The notes under the pieces are model-generated. The model was not told the DNA's origin. It saw only the letters and a program-made list of their open reading frames with translations, and did not search any database. Source: Marasmitruncus massiliensis (lineage in GTDB: Bacteria; Bacillota; Clostridia; Oscillospirales; Ruminococcaceae). Taken from it: 64,000 nucleotides of DNA. Position 1 is the stretch's first letter. Every line of letters starts with the position of its first letter. Both the position numbers and the translations under genes were made by a program. Of the stretch, positions 31,697 to 40,243 are shown piece by piece. The stretch covers positions 248,001-312,000 of the forward strand of contig NZ_FYDE01000004.1 of NCBI RefSeq assembly GCF_900186535.1, read 5' to 3'.

Positions 31697-32767
31697 ATGT
31701 TAAAAAAAGTTCTCGCACTACTTCTGGCATCTTCTATGACCCTCTCGCTGGCCGCGTGCGGCGGCAGCGCCAAGAGCAATAACGCTGCTTCCGGTACTGC
31801 GGCCGGTGCTTCCAGTGCCGCGGCAGCCGGCGGAAAGGCAATTACCCTGAATTTCAGCCACACACAGGCTCCGAACTCGGTGAGTGATATGGCTGCCAAA
31901 GAATTCAAGAAAATTATTGAGGAGAAAAGCGCGGGCAGCATCAAAGTAAACATCGTGACGAACTGCGGGCTTTCCGGAGGCGATTTGACGAAAGCGCTGG
32001 AAATGACTACGGCGGGGGATATTGACATCCATGCCGCCGCCCCGACGAACGCAGCGAACTTTGACCCCCGGTTTTATATTTTCTGGATGCCCTTCCTGTT
32101 CCCGACAATGGATTCACTCCTGAAGGTTTGTCAGAGCGAAGAAATTTACAACGAAGTGGACAGCTGGTGCGCTGACATGAACATGAAAATGCTCGGCTTC
32201 CATAACGCGGGTGCCCGTCAGCTTTCCAACAGCAAAAAAGAAATCCGTACTCCGGAAGACCTCAAGGGCATGAACATCCGTGTCCCGGGTGCACAGCTCT
32301 TTATCGACCTGTACAGGGACTGCTTCGGCGCGAACCCGACCGCAATGGACTTCTCCGAAGTTTATACCGCATTGCAGCAGAAGACCATTGACGGGCAGGA
32401 AAATCCTGTCAGCGTATTCGACTCTTCCAAATTTAACGAAGTTCAGAAGTATATTACCCAGTGGGATTATGTAAGAGACACCACCGCCTGGTTCATGAGC
32501 AAGAAAACCCTGGACAAGCTTTCTCCGGAACAGCAGACGATGGTTATGGATGCGGCAAAACAGGCGCTTGACTGGGCAAATACTTACGTCACTGAAAATG
32601 AAGAAGAAATCGTAAAGAAACTGGAAGAAGAAGGGGTAACCGTTACCAAGCTGTCCCCTGAAGAGCAGAAAGCATTTGCGGATGCCGCCGCGCCGCTTTA
32701 TGAAAAGTACACCGAGACAATCGGCAAAGATGTAATCGACCTGTTCCAGAAGGTCGCAAACGGCTGA
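31697..32767 (+). CDS. dctP: TRAP transporter solute-binding lipoprotein, DctP family
   Basis: 356 aa. A signal peptide with lipobox SLAAC (Cys21) is followed by a Ser/Ala/Gly linker and then the DctP fold with FSHTQAPNS at the start, the carboxylate-binding Arg region in IRVPGAQLF, and ENPVSVF. It binds an organic acid outside the membrane and passes it to the DctQM permease encoded just downstream. GGAGG lies upstream. A hairpin after its stop probably lets it be made in excess over the permease. Confidence 0.92.
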   Translation: MLKKVLALLLASSMTLSLAACGGSAKSNNAASGTAAGASSAAAAGGKAITLNFSHTQAPNSVSDMAAKEFKKIIEEKSAGSIKVNIVTNCGLSGGDLTKALEMTTAGDIDIHAAAPTNAANFDPRFYIFWMPFLFPTMDSLLKVCQSEEIYNEVDSWCADMNMKMLGFHNAGARQLSNSKKEIRTPEDLKGMNIRVPGAQLFIDLYRDCFGANPTAMDFSEVYTALQQKTIDGQENPVSVFDSSKFNEVQKYITQWDYVRDTTAWFMSKKTLDKLSPEQQTMVMDAAKQALDWANTYVTENEEEIVKKLEEEGVTVTKLSPEEQKAFADAAAPLYEKYTETIGKDVIDLFQKVANG

Positions 32768-32780
32768 TCATTCGACAAAC

Positions 32781-32812
32781 AAAGCCGTCTTGAGCGGATT
32801 CAAGACGGCTTT
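32781..32812 (+). terminator. Intra-operon attenuator hairpin
   Basis: AAAGCCGTCTTG / CAAGACGGCTTT, 12-bp perfect stem with an 8-base loop between dctP and dctQ, followed by a short pyrimidine stretch. It likely reduces downstream expression or stabilises the dctP transcript. Confidence 0.75.
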
Positions 32813-32844
32813 GCTTCTTCAATATGGAGGAAAGGTAGAAAAAT

Positions 32845-33327
32845 ATGAAGAAATTCATAGATAACTTTGAGGAATACATGTGTTCCGCGGGGCTTGTGGT
32901 GATGACAATTTTCACATTCCTTGGCGTTATTTCCCGCAAGCTGCCGCAGGTAAACCTGTCCTGGACCATGGAGCTGGTTACCACTATGTTTGTCTGGGTC
33001 TGCGCCCTTGCTTCGGCGGCGGCATTTAAAACCAATTCCCATATGGGCTTCTCGTACCTGACTGATAAACTCAGAGGAATCCCGCGCGGAATCCATAAAT
33101 GGCTGCGTGTGGCAATCATCTTTGCAAACTATGCGTTGTGGATTATTTATGGATTCAAAATGGTGGCCGATCAGATTGAAAGCGGCCTGGTGACTGCCGT
33201 TATGGCTACCCCGGGCTGGCTGATTGGTCTGGCTGTTCCGATTTCCGCAGTGCTGACGGTCATCCGTATTTTGCAATATGAGCTTGGATACCGGTTCGGC
33301 AAAAAAGAGAAGGGAGCGCTTCAATAA
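32845..33327 (+). CDS. dctQ: TRAP transporter small permease subunit, DctQ family
   Basis: 160 aa with four hydrophobic helices, including WTMELVTTMFVWVCALASAAAF and an NSHMGFSYL loop typical of DctQ. It pairs with DctM in the membrane. GGAGGAAAGG precedes the ATG, and the stop overlaps the dctM start (TAATG). Confidence 0.9.
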   Translation: MKKFIDNFEEYMCSAGLVVMTIFTFLGVISRKLPQVNLSWTMELVTTMFVWVCALASAAAFKTNSHMGFSYLTDKLRGIPRGIHKWLRVAIIFANYALWIIYGFKMVADQIESGLVTAVMATPGWLIGLAVPISAVLTVIRILQYELGYRFGKKEKGALQ

Positions 33328-34598
33328 TGAGTTCAACGGTTATCCTGTTTGGAACGCTTGCGATTTTTATTTTTATCAATATTCCGATTTCGGTTTCTCT
33401 GGGCCTTTCCAGCGCGATCACGTTACTGTATATCGGGATGCCTGTAACAGCGATGCCCTCTATTCTGCAGGCGACGGTGCAAAAGTTTTCCCTGCTCACC
33501 ATCCCGCTGTTCGTTTTGGCAGGCGTCATTATGGACAAGGGCGGCATCTCAAAACGGTTGATTAATATGGCAAACAGTATGATCGGCCCCATTCACGGCG
33601 GCCTTGGTTATGTTTCGGTTGTGACCGCAATGTTTTTTGCGGCAATTTCCGGTTCCGGTACCGCGACGGTAGCGGCGATCGGTTCCATCCTGATTCCGTC
33701 GATGATCAAGCAGGGCTATGACGCGGGATATACAAGCGCCCTGTCTGCGATATCCGGTTCTCTGGGAACCGTCATTCCGCCTTCCATCACATTCCTGATT
33801 TATGGAATGATTACCGGTGAATCGATCAGCAACCTGTTCCTTTCCGGCATCATTCCGGGTGTCGTATTTGCGACCTGCCTATGCGTTTCCGTGTTCATCA
33901 TGGCGCGTAAAAACGGCTGGAAAAGCAACGATGCCCGCGCTTCCTTCAAAGATTTCCTGCATTCTCTCAAGGATGCTTTCTGGGGCCTGATGAGCCCTGT
34001 GATTGTCCTCGGGGGTATTTATTCCGGTATCTTTACGCCGACGGAAGCGGCGGCGGTCGCGGTGATTTACAGCTTTATCGTCGGTGTTTTTATTTATAAA
34101 GAACTCGATTTCAAAAAGCTGGTGCAAACGCTCAGCGAGACTGCGATTACCACCGGTATCATCCTTCTGATCATCATGAATGCGGGTGTCTTCGCATGGC
34201 TGCTGACTCAGCAGGGCATCGCGGCGCAGCTGACAGAAATGGCGCTGGCCTTAACTACCAATAAATATGTGATGCTGTTTGTCATCAACATTATCTTCCT
34301 GATTGCCGGCTGCCTGATGGACAACACCAGCGCCATGTACATCCTGGTGCCGATCATCATGCCGATCGCGCAGGCGCTTGACATTAATATGATACATCTG
34401 GGAACCATCATTGTGTTGAACCTCTCGATTGGCCAGGTAACGCCTCCGGTCGGACCGAACCTTTATGTGGCCGCCGATATCGGCAGGGTGAAATTCGAAA
34501 ACATCTGCCGCAAAATGGTGCCCCTGATCATCATGTCGCTGATTGCCCTGTTTATCATCACCTATGTGCCGTGGTTCTCGCTGGCATTAATTAAGTAG
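33327..34598 (+). CDS. dctM: TRAP transporter large permease subunit, DctM family
   Basis: 423 aa and 11-12 hydrophobic helices. Conserved DctM segments are GSGTATVAAIGS, GSLGTVIPPSI, TPTEAAAVAV and ITPP-like VTPPVGPNLYVA. It carries out sodium-coupled uptake of the acid delivered by DctP. Translationally coupled to dctQ by one-base overlap. Confidence 0.93.
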   Translation: MSSTVILFGTLAIFIFINIPISVSLGLSSAITLLYIGMPVTAMPSILQATVQKFSLLTIPLFVLAGVIMDKGGISKRLINMANSMIGPIHGGLGYVSVVTAMFFAAISGSGTATVAAIGSILIPSMIKQGYDAGYTSALSAISGSLGTVIPPSITFLIYGMITGESISNLFLSGIIPGVVFATCLCVSVFIMARKNGWKSNDARASFKDFLHSLKDAFWGLMSPVIVLGGIYSGIFTPTEAAAVAVIYSFIVGVFIYKELDFKKLVQTLSETAITTGIILLIIMNAGVFAWLLTQQGIAAQLTEMALALTTNKYVMLFVINIIFLIAGCLMDNTSAMYILVPIIMPIAQALDINMIHLGTIIVLNLSIGQVTPPVGPNLYVAADIGRVKFENICRKMVPLIIMSLIALFIITYVPWFSLALIK

Positions 34599-34639
34599 CC
34601 ATTGCCGGGAAGGCAAACAGAAATCTTGCATTACGGCTT

Positions 34640-34670
34640 TCGTTTGATGTATACTTAAGCCATAAATAGT
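34640..34670 (+). promoter_or_regulatory. Putative sigma-A promoter of the GntR gene
   Basis: TTGCAT and TATACT are spaced by about 18 bases, about 30 bases upstream of the regulator start, so the regulator can be expressed independently of the transporter. Confidence 0.5.
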
Positions 34671-34694
34671 AAAGAAACAGCGAGCGAAGGATGG

Positions 34695-35444
34695 ATGGAT
34701 GTGGCACAAAACAAAAGCCTTTTGAGCGCCTCATTGGCGAATAAATCGGTGGTTGACCGTGTGGTGGATCAGATCACGGCGGCAATCATCAGCGGGGAGC
34801 TTAAACCGGGAGATAAAATTCCGACGGAAGTGGAATTATGTGAATCGTTTGAAGTGGGAAGAAATTCCGTTCGGGAAGCAATTAAGGTTTTGGCTTCATT
34901 CGGCGTGTTATATATCAAGCGGTCGGAAGGCACCTTTGTCAGCGATCAGTTTCATCATCGAATGCTGGAACCCATGCTCTATGGCCTAATCCTGCAAAAG
35001 GATTCCGCCACGGAGATCATGGAGCTGCGGCAGGTGTTTGATACGGGAATCATTCAGGTGGCTGTGGAAAAGGCGTCTCCGGAAGCTCTGGAACAAATGA
35101 AAAGCGCCCTTGCAGATCTTGAAAGGGAAATCCTCTGTAAGGACGCTTCCCCCGAAAAAACGCTTGAGGCAGATATCGCGTTTCATAACGCTGTAATCCG
35201 GTCGACCAATAATATCCTGATTTCGAATATTGCCGGGTATATCGACCGGATTACGATTCCGTCCCGCGTGCGCACCATGCAGAAAATTCTTGCGAGCGGA
35301 AAACAGTCCGACTTTATAGATCTGCATAAGCGGATTGTGGAAGTGATTGAGAACCGCCAGGCTGAACGCATTGCGCAGACTGTAAAGGATCACTATCAGT
35401 TCTGGAGGTTGGAAGCCTCCCCAAAAAAGCAACAGAAAAAGTGA
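34695..35444 (+). CDS. FCD-domain GntR-family regulator
   Basis: 249 aa. Residues 18-85 form the GntR winged helix (DQITAAIISGELKPGDKIPTE, VGRNSVREAIKVLASFGVL). The helical FCD domain follows with its metal/acid-binding residues spread over LRQVFDTGI, DIAFHNAVI and LHKRIVE. FadR/LldR-like regulators bind the pathway's acid and de-repress the operon. It lies between the transporter and the enzyme genes in the same direction and is the likely specific regulator of cluster 1. Confidence 0.9.
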   Translation: MDVAQNKSLLSASLANKSVVDRVVDQITAAIISGELKPGDKIPTEVELCESFEVGRNSVREAIKVLASFGVLYIKRSEGTFVSDQFHHRMLEPMLYGLILQKDSATEIMELRQVFDTGIIQVAVEKASPEALEQMKSALADLEREILCKDASPEKTLEADIAFHNAVIRSTNNILISNIAGYIDRITIPSRVRTMQKILASGKQSDFIDLHKRIVEVIENRQAERIAQTVKDHYQFWRLEASPKKQQKK

Positions 35445-35457
35445 GGGTCAAATCATT

Positions 35458-35811
35458 ATGATTTATAGAAAAGCCGGTGAGATTGTACCGGTGCCACTGG
35501 AGAATGTGATGGGCGGCGAAGGCACCGTCATGATGGAAAAGCTGCTGATGGCGCCGGAGGAAATGCTCGGGAAAGGCAGGGCTTATGTCCGCCACACCTT
35601 AAATCCCGGAGTCAGCATTGGCCAGCATAAGCACGAGAACGAAATGGAATCGATGGTGATTGTTTCCGGACGCGCTGTCCATGTGATCAACGGGGAAACG
35701 CAGCATCTGGCAGCTGGCGACATCATTGCGGCGATGCCGGGCGACACCCATGGCATTGCCTGTGAGGGTGAGGAACCGCTGGTTCTGATCGCTCAGGTGC
35801 TTTATCAGTAA
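35458..35811 (+). CDS. Small cupin-domain protein
   Basis: 117 aa, a single conserved beta-barrel. Motif 1 is GVSIGQHKHENEMESMVIVSG (His-x-His and Glu ligands) and motif 2 is GDIIAAMPGDTHGI with the last His. Such stand-alone cupins bind a divalent metal and may isomerise sugar acids or act as ligand sensors. It is 13 bases after the regulator and in the same operon as the kinase and aldolase; substrate unknown. Confidence 0.85.
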   Translation: MIYRKAGEIVPVPLENVMGGEGTVMMEKLLMAPEEMLGKGRAYVRHTLNPGVSIGQHKHENEMESMVIVSGRAVHVINGETQHLAAGDIIAAMPGDTHGIACEGEEPLVLIAQVLYQ

Positions 35812-35863
35812 AGTTGTATCTGACTAAGTAGTATGTAATACGTAGGTTGAAGGGGCTGCATTT

Positions 35864-36664
35864 ATGGATAAGGTTTTATTATCGGTTGCACCTGTATCGG
35901 CATCCGACACGCATATTGACCCGAAAAAGATCGCCGAGGATGTCATCGCCTGTGAAAAAGCAGGCGCGGGCATGGTGCACCTTCATGTGCGCGACGCGCA
36001 GGGGAAACTGACCCCAAACTTGGAGGTCTTCCGGGAAACGATTGAACGGATCAGGGAAAAATCCAACATCGTTATTGAAGCGTCCACAGGCGGGGTATCC
36101 AACCTGACGATTCAGGAACGCTGCGCGCCGCTTTATTACGATAAGGTGGAATGTGCGTCCCTGAATGTCGGGTCGGTCAACCTCGGCACAGCGGTCTACC
36201 AAAATCCGATTGACGAGGTTCGGTTCTGCGTGCAGGAGATTATCAAAAACAAAAAGACCCCGGAGGTGGAGGTTTTTGAGCTTGGCATGATTCACACAAC
36301 AGTGCAGCTGTATCAGGAGTTTTCGATACCGGATCCACTGCTGTTCAGCATCGTGCTGGGACACGAGGGAGCCGCTCCCGCGACTGTTGAGGCGCTGATT
36401 GCAATGCGCGGCTTTATTCCCGGCAACATGCTGTGGGGGATTACCCATGCGCACCGTGTGAACAACGACATCATCTGTGCGGCGGTGGGCATGGGCGCAA
36501 AAACCATCCGTGTCGGATTTGAAGACAGCAATTATATGGATGCGGGAATGCAGAGTGAAACCAACGCGCCGATCGTGGCGCATTTCACAAAGCTTCTGGA
36601 GAGTATGGGCAAGTCACCGATGACTCCGGATGAAGCGCGCGAGACCTTCCGCATCGGACGCTGA
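35864..36664 (+). CDS. Beta-keto acid cleavage enzyme family (BKACE, DUF849)
   Basis: 266 aa, a TIM barrel. The zinc/substrate motifs are GMVHLHVRD, GHEGAAPATVE and WGITHAHRVN. Family members condense a beta-keto acid with acetyl-CoA and cleave it to acetoacetate and a CoA thioester. The length is slightly under the usual 270-310 residues. Next to a sugar-acid kinase and aldolase it may process a beta-keto intermediate of the imported acid. GAAGGGG precedes the ATG. Confidence 0.87.
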   Translation: MDKVLLSVAPVSASDTHIDPKKIAEDVIACEKAGAGMVHLHVRDAQGKLTPNLEVFRETIERIREKSNIVIEASTGGVSNLTIQERCAPLYYDKVECASLNVGSVNLGTAVYQNPIDEVRFCVQEIIKNKKTPEVEVFELGMIHTTVQLYQEFSIPDPLLFSIVLGHEGAAPATVEALIAMRGFIPGNMLWGITHAHRVNNDIICAAVGMGAKTIRVGFEDSNYMDAGMQSETNAPIVAHFTKLLESMGKSPMTPDEARETFRIGR

Positions 36665-36677
36665 AGGGAGGCAAACG

Positions 36678-38117
36678 ATGAGTAATACGCTGGAACCCCT
36701 GTCCGTTTCGGTGCTTTCCGGTTTTCCGGAGCCGGACAGAGCGTCTGTTAGGCGTGCATATGAACAGGAGCTGTCCAGACTGAACCGCAAAATTGTGGTT
36801 CTGGATGATGATCCGACTGGTATCCAAACGGTACACGACGTATCTGTATATACCGATTGGAAAAAAGAAACCCTGCTGGAAGGATTCCGGGAGAAAGGCA
36901 GCATGTTTTTTGTCCTGACCAATTCGCGCGGATTTACGGTAGAGCAGACACGGGTGGCTCACCGCGAAATTGCCCAAAATATCGCCGCGGCCGCCAAAGC
37001 GGCTGGCTCCGATTTTCTTGTCGTCAGCCGCGGGGACTCCACGCTGCGCGGCCACTATCCGCTGGAGACACAAACGCTCCGCCAGATTCTGGAAGCCGAA
37101 ACCGGCAAGGCCTTTGACGGGGAAATCATCCTGCCGTTTTTTAAGGAAGGCGGACGTTTCACCATCGGCAATGTGCATTATGTCAGGGACGGCGACCGGC
37201 TGATTCCCGCCGGCCAGACTGAATTTGCAAAGGACAGGTCGTTTGGCTACCGCTCCTCCGACCTTACAGAGTGGTGCGAGGAAAAAACGCAGGGGGCATA
37301 CCCGGCGAAAGAGGTCACCTGCATCTCCCTGGAAGATCTGCGGGCTGGAAAGGTCGACAGCATTGCAGAGCAGCTGAAGGCCGTATCCGGATTCCAAAAA
37401 GTCGTCGTCAACGCCATTGATTACTGTGATGTGGAGGTATTCTGCACCGCGTTTATAAAAGCGGTGCTTTCAGGCAGGGAATTCCTGTTCAGAAGCGCCG
37501 CCGCGCTCACCAAAGTTCTGGGCGGGGTGCCGGACAAGCCTCTGCTGACGAAGGAAGAGCTTGTGGAGCCGGGCAATGTCAACGGCGGGATTGTGCTCGT
37601 CGGCTCCCATGTCAATAAAACCACGCTGCAAATGGAGGAACTGCGCCGCTCCAAATTTCCGATTGCGTTCCTTGAGTTTAACCAGCACCTTGTGCTGGTG
37701 AAGGGCGGCCTTGCGGGAGAGGTTGACCGCGTGGTTGCGCTTGCGGAAGAAAGAATCAGAAACGGGCAGACCGTCGCCGTCTACACCAGACGCGACCGGT
37801 TCGATCTGCCGACCGACGACCCGGATGAACAGCTGCGCGTTTCAGTCGAGATTTCGGATGCGGTGACCAGTATTGTGGGGAAACTTTCTGTGCGTCCGAA
37901 CTTTATCATTGCAAAGGGCGGTATTACGTCAAGCGACGTCGGCACCAAAGCGCTGCATGTAAGGCGCGCGACTGTCATGGGGCAGATTCAGCCCGGCATT
38001 CCGGTGTGGATGACGGGTGCGGAAAGCAAATTCCCCAATATGCCGTATATCATTTTTCCCGGCAATGTCGGCGAACAGGACACCCTGCGCAAAGCGGTAG
38101 AATTGTTGATGCAATAA
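36678..38117 (+). CDS. Four-carbon acid sugar kinase family (DUF1537)
   Basis: 479 aa from the ATG at 36678, chosen for GGGAGG 6 bases upstream. The N-terminal DUF1537 domain shows IVVLDDDPTGIQTVHDV and SRGDSTLRGHYPLE. The C-terminal nucleotide-binding domain contains IIAKGGITSSDVGTKAL and the final IFPGNVGE. These kinases phosphorylate four-carbon acid sugars such as threonate, erythronate or oxo-tetronates. It starts 13 bases after the BKACE gene. A second paralogue at 46651 serves catabolic cluster 2. Confidence 0.9.
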   Translation: MSNTLEPLSVSVLSGFPEPDRASVRRAYEQELSRLNRKIVVLDDDPTGIQTVHDVSVYTDWKKETLLEGFREKGSMFFVLTNSRGFTVEQTRVAHREIAQNIAAAAKAAGSDFLVVSRGDSTLRGHYPLETQTLRQILEAETGKAFDGEIILPFFKEGGRFTIGNVHYVRDGDRLIPAGQTEFAKDRSFGYRSSDLTEWCEEKTQGAYPAKEVTCISLEDLRAGKVDSIAEQLKAVSGFQKVVVNAIDYCDVEVFCTAFIKAVLSGREFLFRSAAALTKVLGGVPDKPLLTKEELVEPGNVNGGIVLVGSHVNKTTLQMEELRRSKFPIAFLEFNQHLVLVKGGLAGEVDRVVALAEERIRNGQTVAVYTRRDRFDLPTDDPDEQLRVSVEISDAVTSIVGKLSVRPNFIIAKGGITSSDVGTKALHVRRATVMGQIQPGIPVWMTGAESKFPNMPYIIFPGNVGEQDTLRKAVELLMQ

Positions 38118-38122
38118 CAAGC

Positions 38123-38150
38123 AAGGCGCCTGAATCCATTCAGGCGCCTT
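38123..38150 (+). terminator. Hairpin between kinase and aldolase
   Basis: 13-bp stem AAGGCGCCTGAAT / ATTCAGGCGCCTT with a 2-base loop and a weak T tract. It may reduce rather than end transcription into the aldolase gene. Confidence 0.7.
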
Positions 38151-38172
38151 ACTTGATAGAGGAGGGCACAGG

Positions 38173-39006
38173 ATGCTGACCAACAGTATCACACTTTTAA
38201 AAGACGCGCGGGCGCATGCCCAGTGCATACCGGCATTCAATATTTATAATCTGGAGACGGCGCAGGCAGCCTTTCAGGCGGCCAGGCTGGCGCAGAAACC
38301 GGTGATTGCGGCGTTTGGCGAGGGATATCAGGAGAATGCGTCGCTTTTGGTGATTGCTGCGATTGTGAAAACGCTGGCCGGACAGCATCCCTATCCTGTC
38401 GTGCTGCATTTGGACCATTGCAAAGAGATCGACACGATCTACAGGGCAATTGACGCGGGCTTTACTTCCGTGATGTATGACGGGTCCCGCCTGCCTCTCA
38501 AAGATAATATCGCAAACACCCTGCGGGTGGTGCAATATGCGCATGAGAGGGGTGTCGGCGTGGAAGGGGAACTGGGCTGCATGAACCCGGAGGACGGGAG
38601 CGAAATGCCCGACAGCATCAGCCACAGCGCTTACACGGACGTGAATCAGGCGCGGCGGTATGCCAAGGAAACAGGGGTCGACAGTTTGGCGGGTGCGGTA
38701 GGCAATGCGCATGGTTTGTATAAGGGCACTCCACATCTGCATATGGAACGCTTGGAAGAGATCTATCGCGCCGTGGAAATTCCTTTGGTGCTGCACGGAT
38801 GTTCGGGGATTCCCGCCGGGCAGATACGGCAGGCAGTATCCATTGCGGTGGCGAAGATCAATGTCAACACCGAGCTTGCACTGGCCGGAAGCAACCAAAT
38901 TGCGGCGCTGCTGCGGGAAAAAGAAACTATGCGTCTTGAAAAACTGATGCTGGGAGCCCGGGAACGCATGGCGGAAGTCATGAAGTCCTTTTTTGATTTT
39001 GCCTGA
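38173..39006 (+). CDS. Class II aldolase family (FbaA/GatY-like)
   Basis: 277 aa. The zinc ligands and phosphate loop are visible: VVLHLDHCKE, VEGELGCMN, VGNAHGLYKG, VLHGCSGIP and AKINVNTELA. The loop reads GCSGI where GGSGI is usual. It cleaves a phosphorylated ketose or sugar-acid to DHAP plus an aldehyde. After a DUF1537 kinase this gives a route from an imported acid to glycolysis; the precise substrate cannot be told. GGAGGG precedes the ATG. Confidence 0.87.
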   Translation: MLTNSITLLKDARAHAQCIPAFNIYNLETAQAAFQAARLAQKPVIAAFGEGYQENASLLVIAAIVKTLAGQHPYPVVLHLDHCKEIDTIYRAIDAGFTSVMYDGSRLPLKDNIANTLRVVQYAHERGVGVEGELGCMNPEDGSEMPDSISHSAYTDVNQARRYAKETGVDSLAGAVGNAHGLYKGTPHLHMERLEEIYRAVEIPLVLHGCSGIPAGQIRQAVSIAVAKINVNTELALAGSNQIAALLREKETMRLEKLMLGARERMAEVMKSFFDFA

Positions 39007-39030
39007 CGGGAATTGCTTCTGAGATATGGG

Positions 39031-39072
39031 AAAGCGTGTCACACGGACGATGTTCTGTGTGACACGCTTTTT
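39031..39072 (+). terminator. Terminator of catabolic cluster 1
   Basis: AAAGCGTGTCACAC / GTGTGACACGCTTT stem, then TTTT. Confidence 0.88.
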
Positions 39073-39226
39073 GCCGTCCTGACGGGGGCATCAGAAGTTC
39101 ACTGCTTGATGTCTGGATATATTTACCGCATGAAAGATTAAGCAAAATGGGTTTATTTGCTTGGAAAAACAGCTTAAAATGGAGAAAAAAGGCAGCGGCC
39201 TTAAATATTTCTATTGGAGGAAAAAC

Positions 39227-39850
39227 ATGTCTGGGAAAGTTTACGGGTACATAAGGGTTTCAAGCAAGGATCAAAACGAGGACAGGCAAATCATTGCCAT
39301 GCGGGAAAAGGACATTCCTGAAAAGAATTGCTTTATCGATAAACAGTCCGGAAAGGATTTTGAGAGGCCGGCTTATCAAAAATTGATTGCCACGTTAAAA
39401 CAGGGGGATCTGCTTGTCGTTAAAAGCATTGACCGGCTGGGGCGCAACTACAAAGAAATTATGGAGCAATGGCAAAAGATCACAAAGGAAATCGGCGCGG
39501 ATATCACAATTCTGGATATGCCGCTTCTTGACACAACAAACAGCAAAGACCTGCTCGGGACTTTTATCAGCGATATTGTTTTGCAGCTGCTTTCATTCGT
39601 CTCGGAAAATGAACGGGAAAACATCCGCAGGAGGCAGGCGGAGGGGATTGCCGCGGCAAAAGCGAGGGGAATCAGATGGGGCGGCAGATATAAAGAAATG
39701 CCGGCTGAATTTCCGGAACTTTACCGTCAGTGGATGAAAAAAGACATCAGCCTGAATGAATTCGCCGGGCGGTGTGGTGTCTGCAAGAGCACCCTGTTTA
39801 AAAGAATTAAGGAGTACCGTGGCAATCATCATTCCGTTTCAGGTAAATAG
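39227..39850 (+). CDS. Small serine recombinase (resolvase/invertase family)
   Basis: 207 aa from the ATG at 39227, with GGAGG 7 bases upstream. The catalytic domain starts KVYGYIRVSSKDQNEDRQ with the nucleophile Ser12 and has SIDRLGRNYKEI and ENERENIRRRQAEGI. The C-terminal 40 residues form a short HTH (ISLNEFAGRCGVCKSTLFKRI). It is unlike the island's recombinase in detail, shares base composition with the chromosomal part, and stands alone between a terminator and the chemoreceptor region. It may control an invertible or resolvable site; two matching palindromes lie just downstream. Confidence 0.88.
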   Translation: MSGKVYGYIRVSSKDQNEDRQIIAMREKDIPEKNCFIDKQSGKDFERPAYQKLIATLKQGDLLVVKSIDRLGRNYKEIMEQWQKITKEIGADITILDMPLLDTTNSKDLLGTFISDIVLQLLSFVSENERENIRRRQAEGIAAAKARGIRWGGRYKEMPAEFPELYRQWMKKDISLNEFAGRCGVCKSTLFKRIKEYRGNHHSVSGK

Positions 39851-39884
39851 CGAATAAAAATTTAGAAAAATATGTCGAAATTTG

Positions 39885-39913
39885 TTGAAATTGGAAATTT
39901 TCGATGTTATAAT
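39885..39913 (+). promoter_or_regulatory. Sigma-A promoter facing a palindrome
   Basis: TTGAAA (39885-39890), 17 bases, TATAAT (39908-39913). The palindrome/terminator at 39936 begins about 22 bases downstream, so the immediate transcript would be very short unless it reads through. Confidence 0.6.
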
Positions 39914-39935
39914 AAATAAAAATATACGGTTTTAA

Positions 39936-39961
39936 CTCCATTGAAGTACACTTCAATGGAG
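39936..39961 (+). terminator. Palindrome with T-run, copy 1
   Basis: CTCCATTGAAGT (39936-39947) and ACTTCAATGGAG (39950-39961), then TTTTTT. It works as a terminator by structure, and its sequence recurs in inverted orientation at 40073. Confidence 0.75.
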
Positions 39962-40072
39962 ATTTTTTATTTCTTCTAATTTACTGATAAATAATAAATT
40001 TTTGCCTGTAAGATCTCAAAAAAGCGAGAAAAAGCCGGGTTGAGAGTCCATTTAAGGTGCAATCATATAAGC

Positions 40073-40096
40073 CCATTGAAGTGTACTTCGGTGGAG
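40073..40096. repeat. Palindrome CCATTGAAGT..ACTTCGGTGG, copy 2
   Basis: The core CCATTGAAGT (40073-40082) followed by ACTTCGGTGG repeats the 39936 palindrome with the centre reversed (GT instead of AC), 136 bases on. Two such sites next to a serine recombinase could be recombination subsites or a regulator's operators. Confidence 0.6.
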
Positions 40097-40243
40097 TAAT
40101 TTTAAAGAGGGCTTGTGTTTCTGTCTGACCGGCAAAATATAACATGGAGGAAGATGAACGGAGTGGTATCAGGATAATCACTTTTGCGGGGTGTGTGGGG
40201 AAATGTTTGTTTTCATAGCGCTGAGGAAATTGAGAGAGGGGTC

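Noticed and set aside
39885-40243. Leader of the first chemoreceptor considered as a c-di-GMP riboswitch
   Set aside because: The conserved GEMM core elements are not present; only a promoter, two palindromes and purine-rich DNA are visible.
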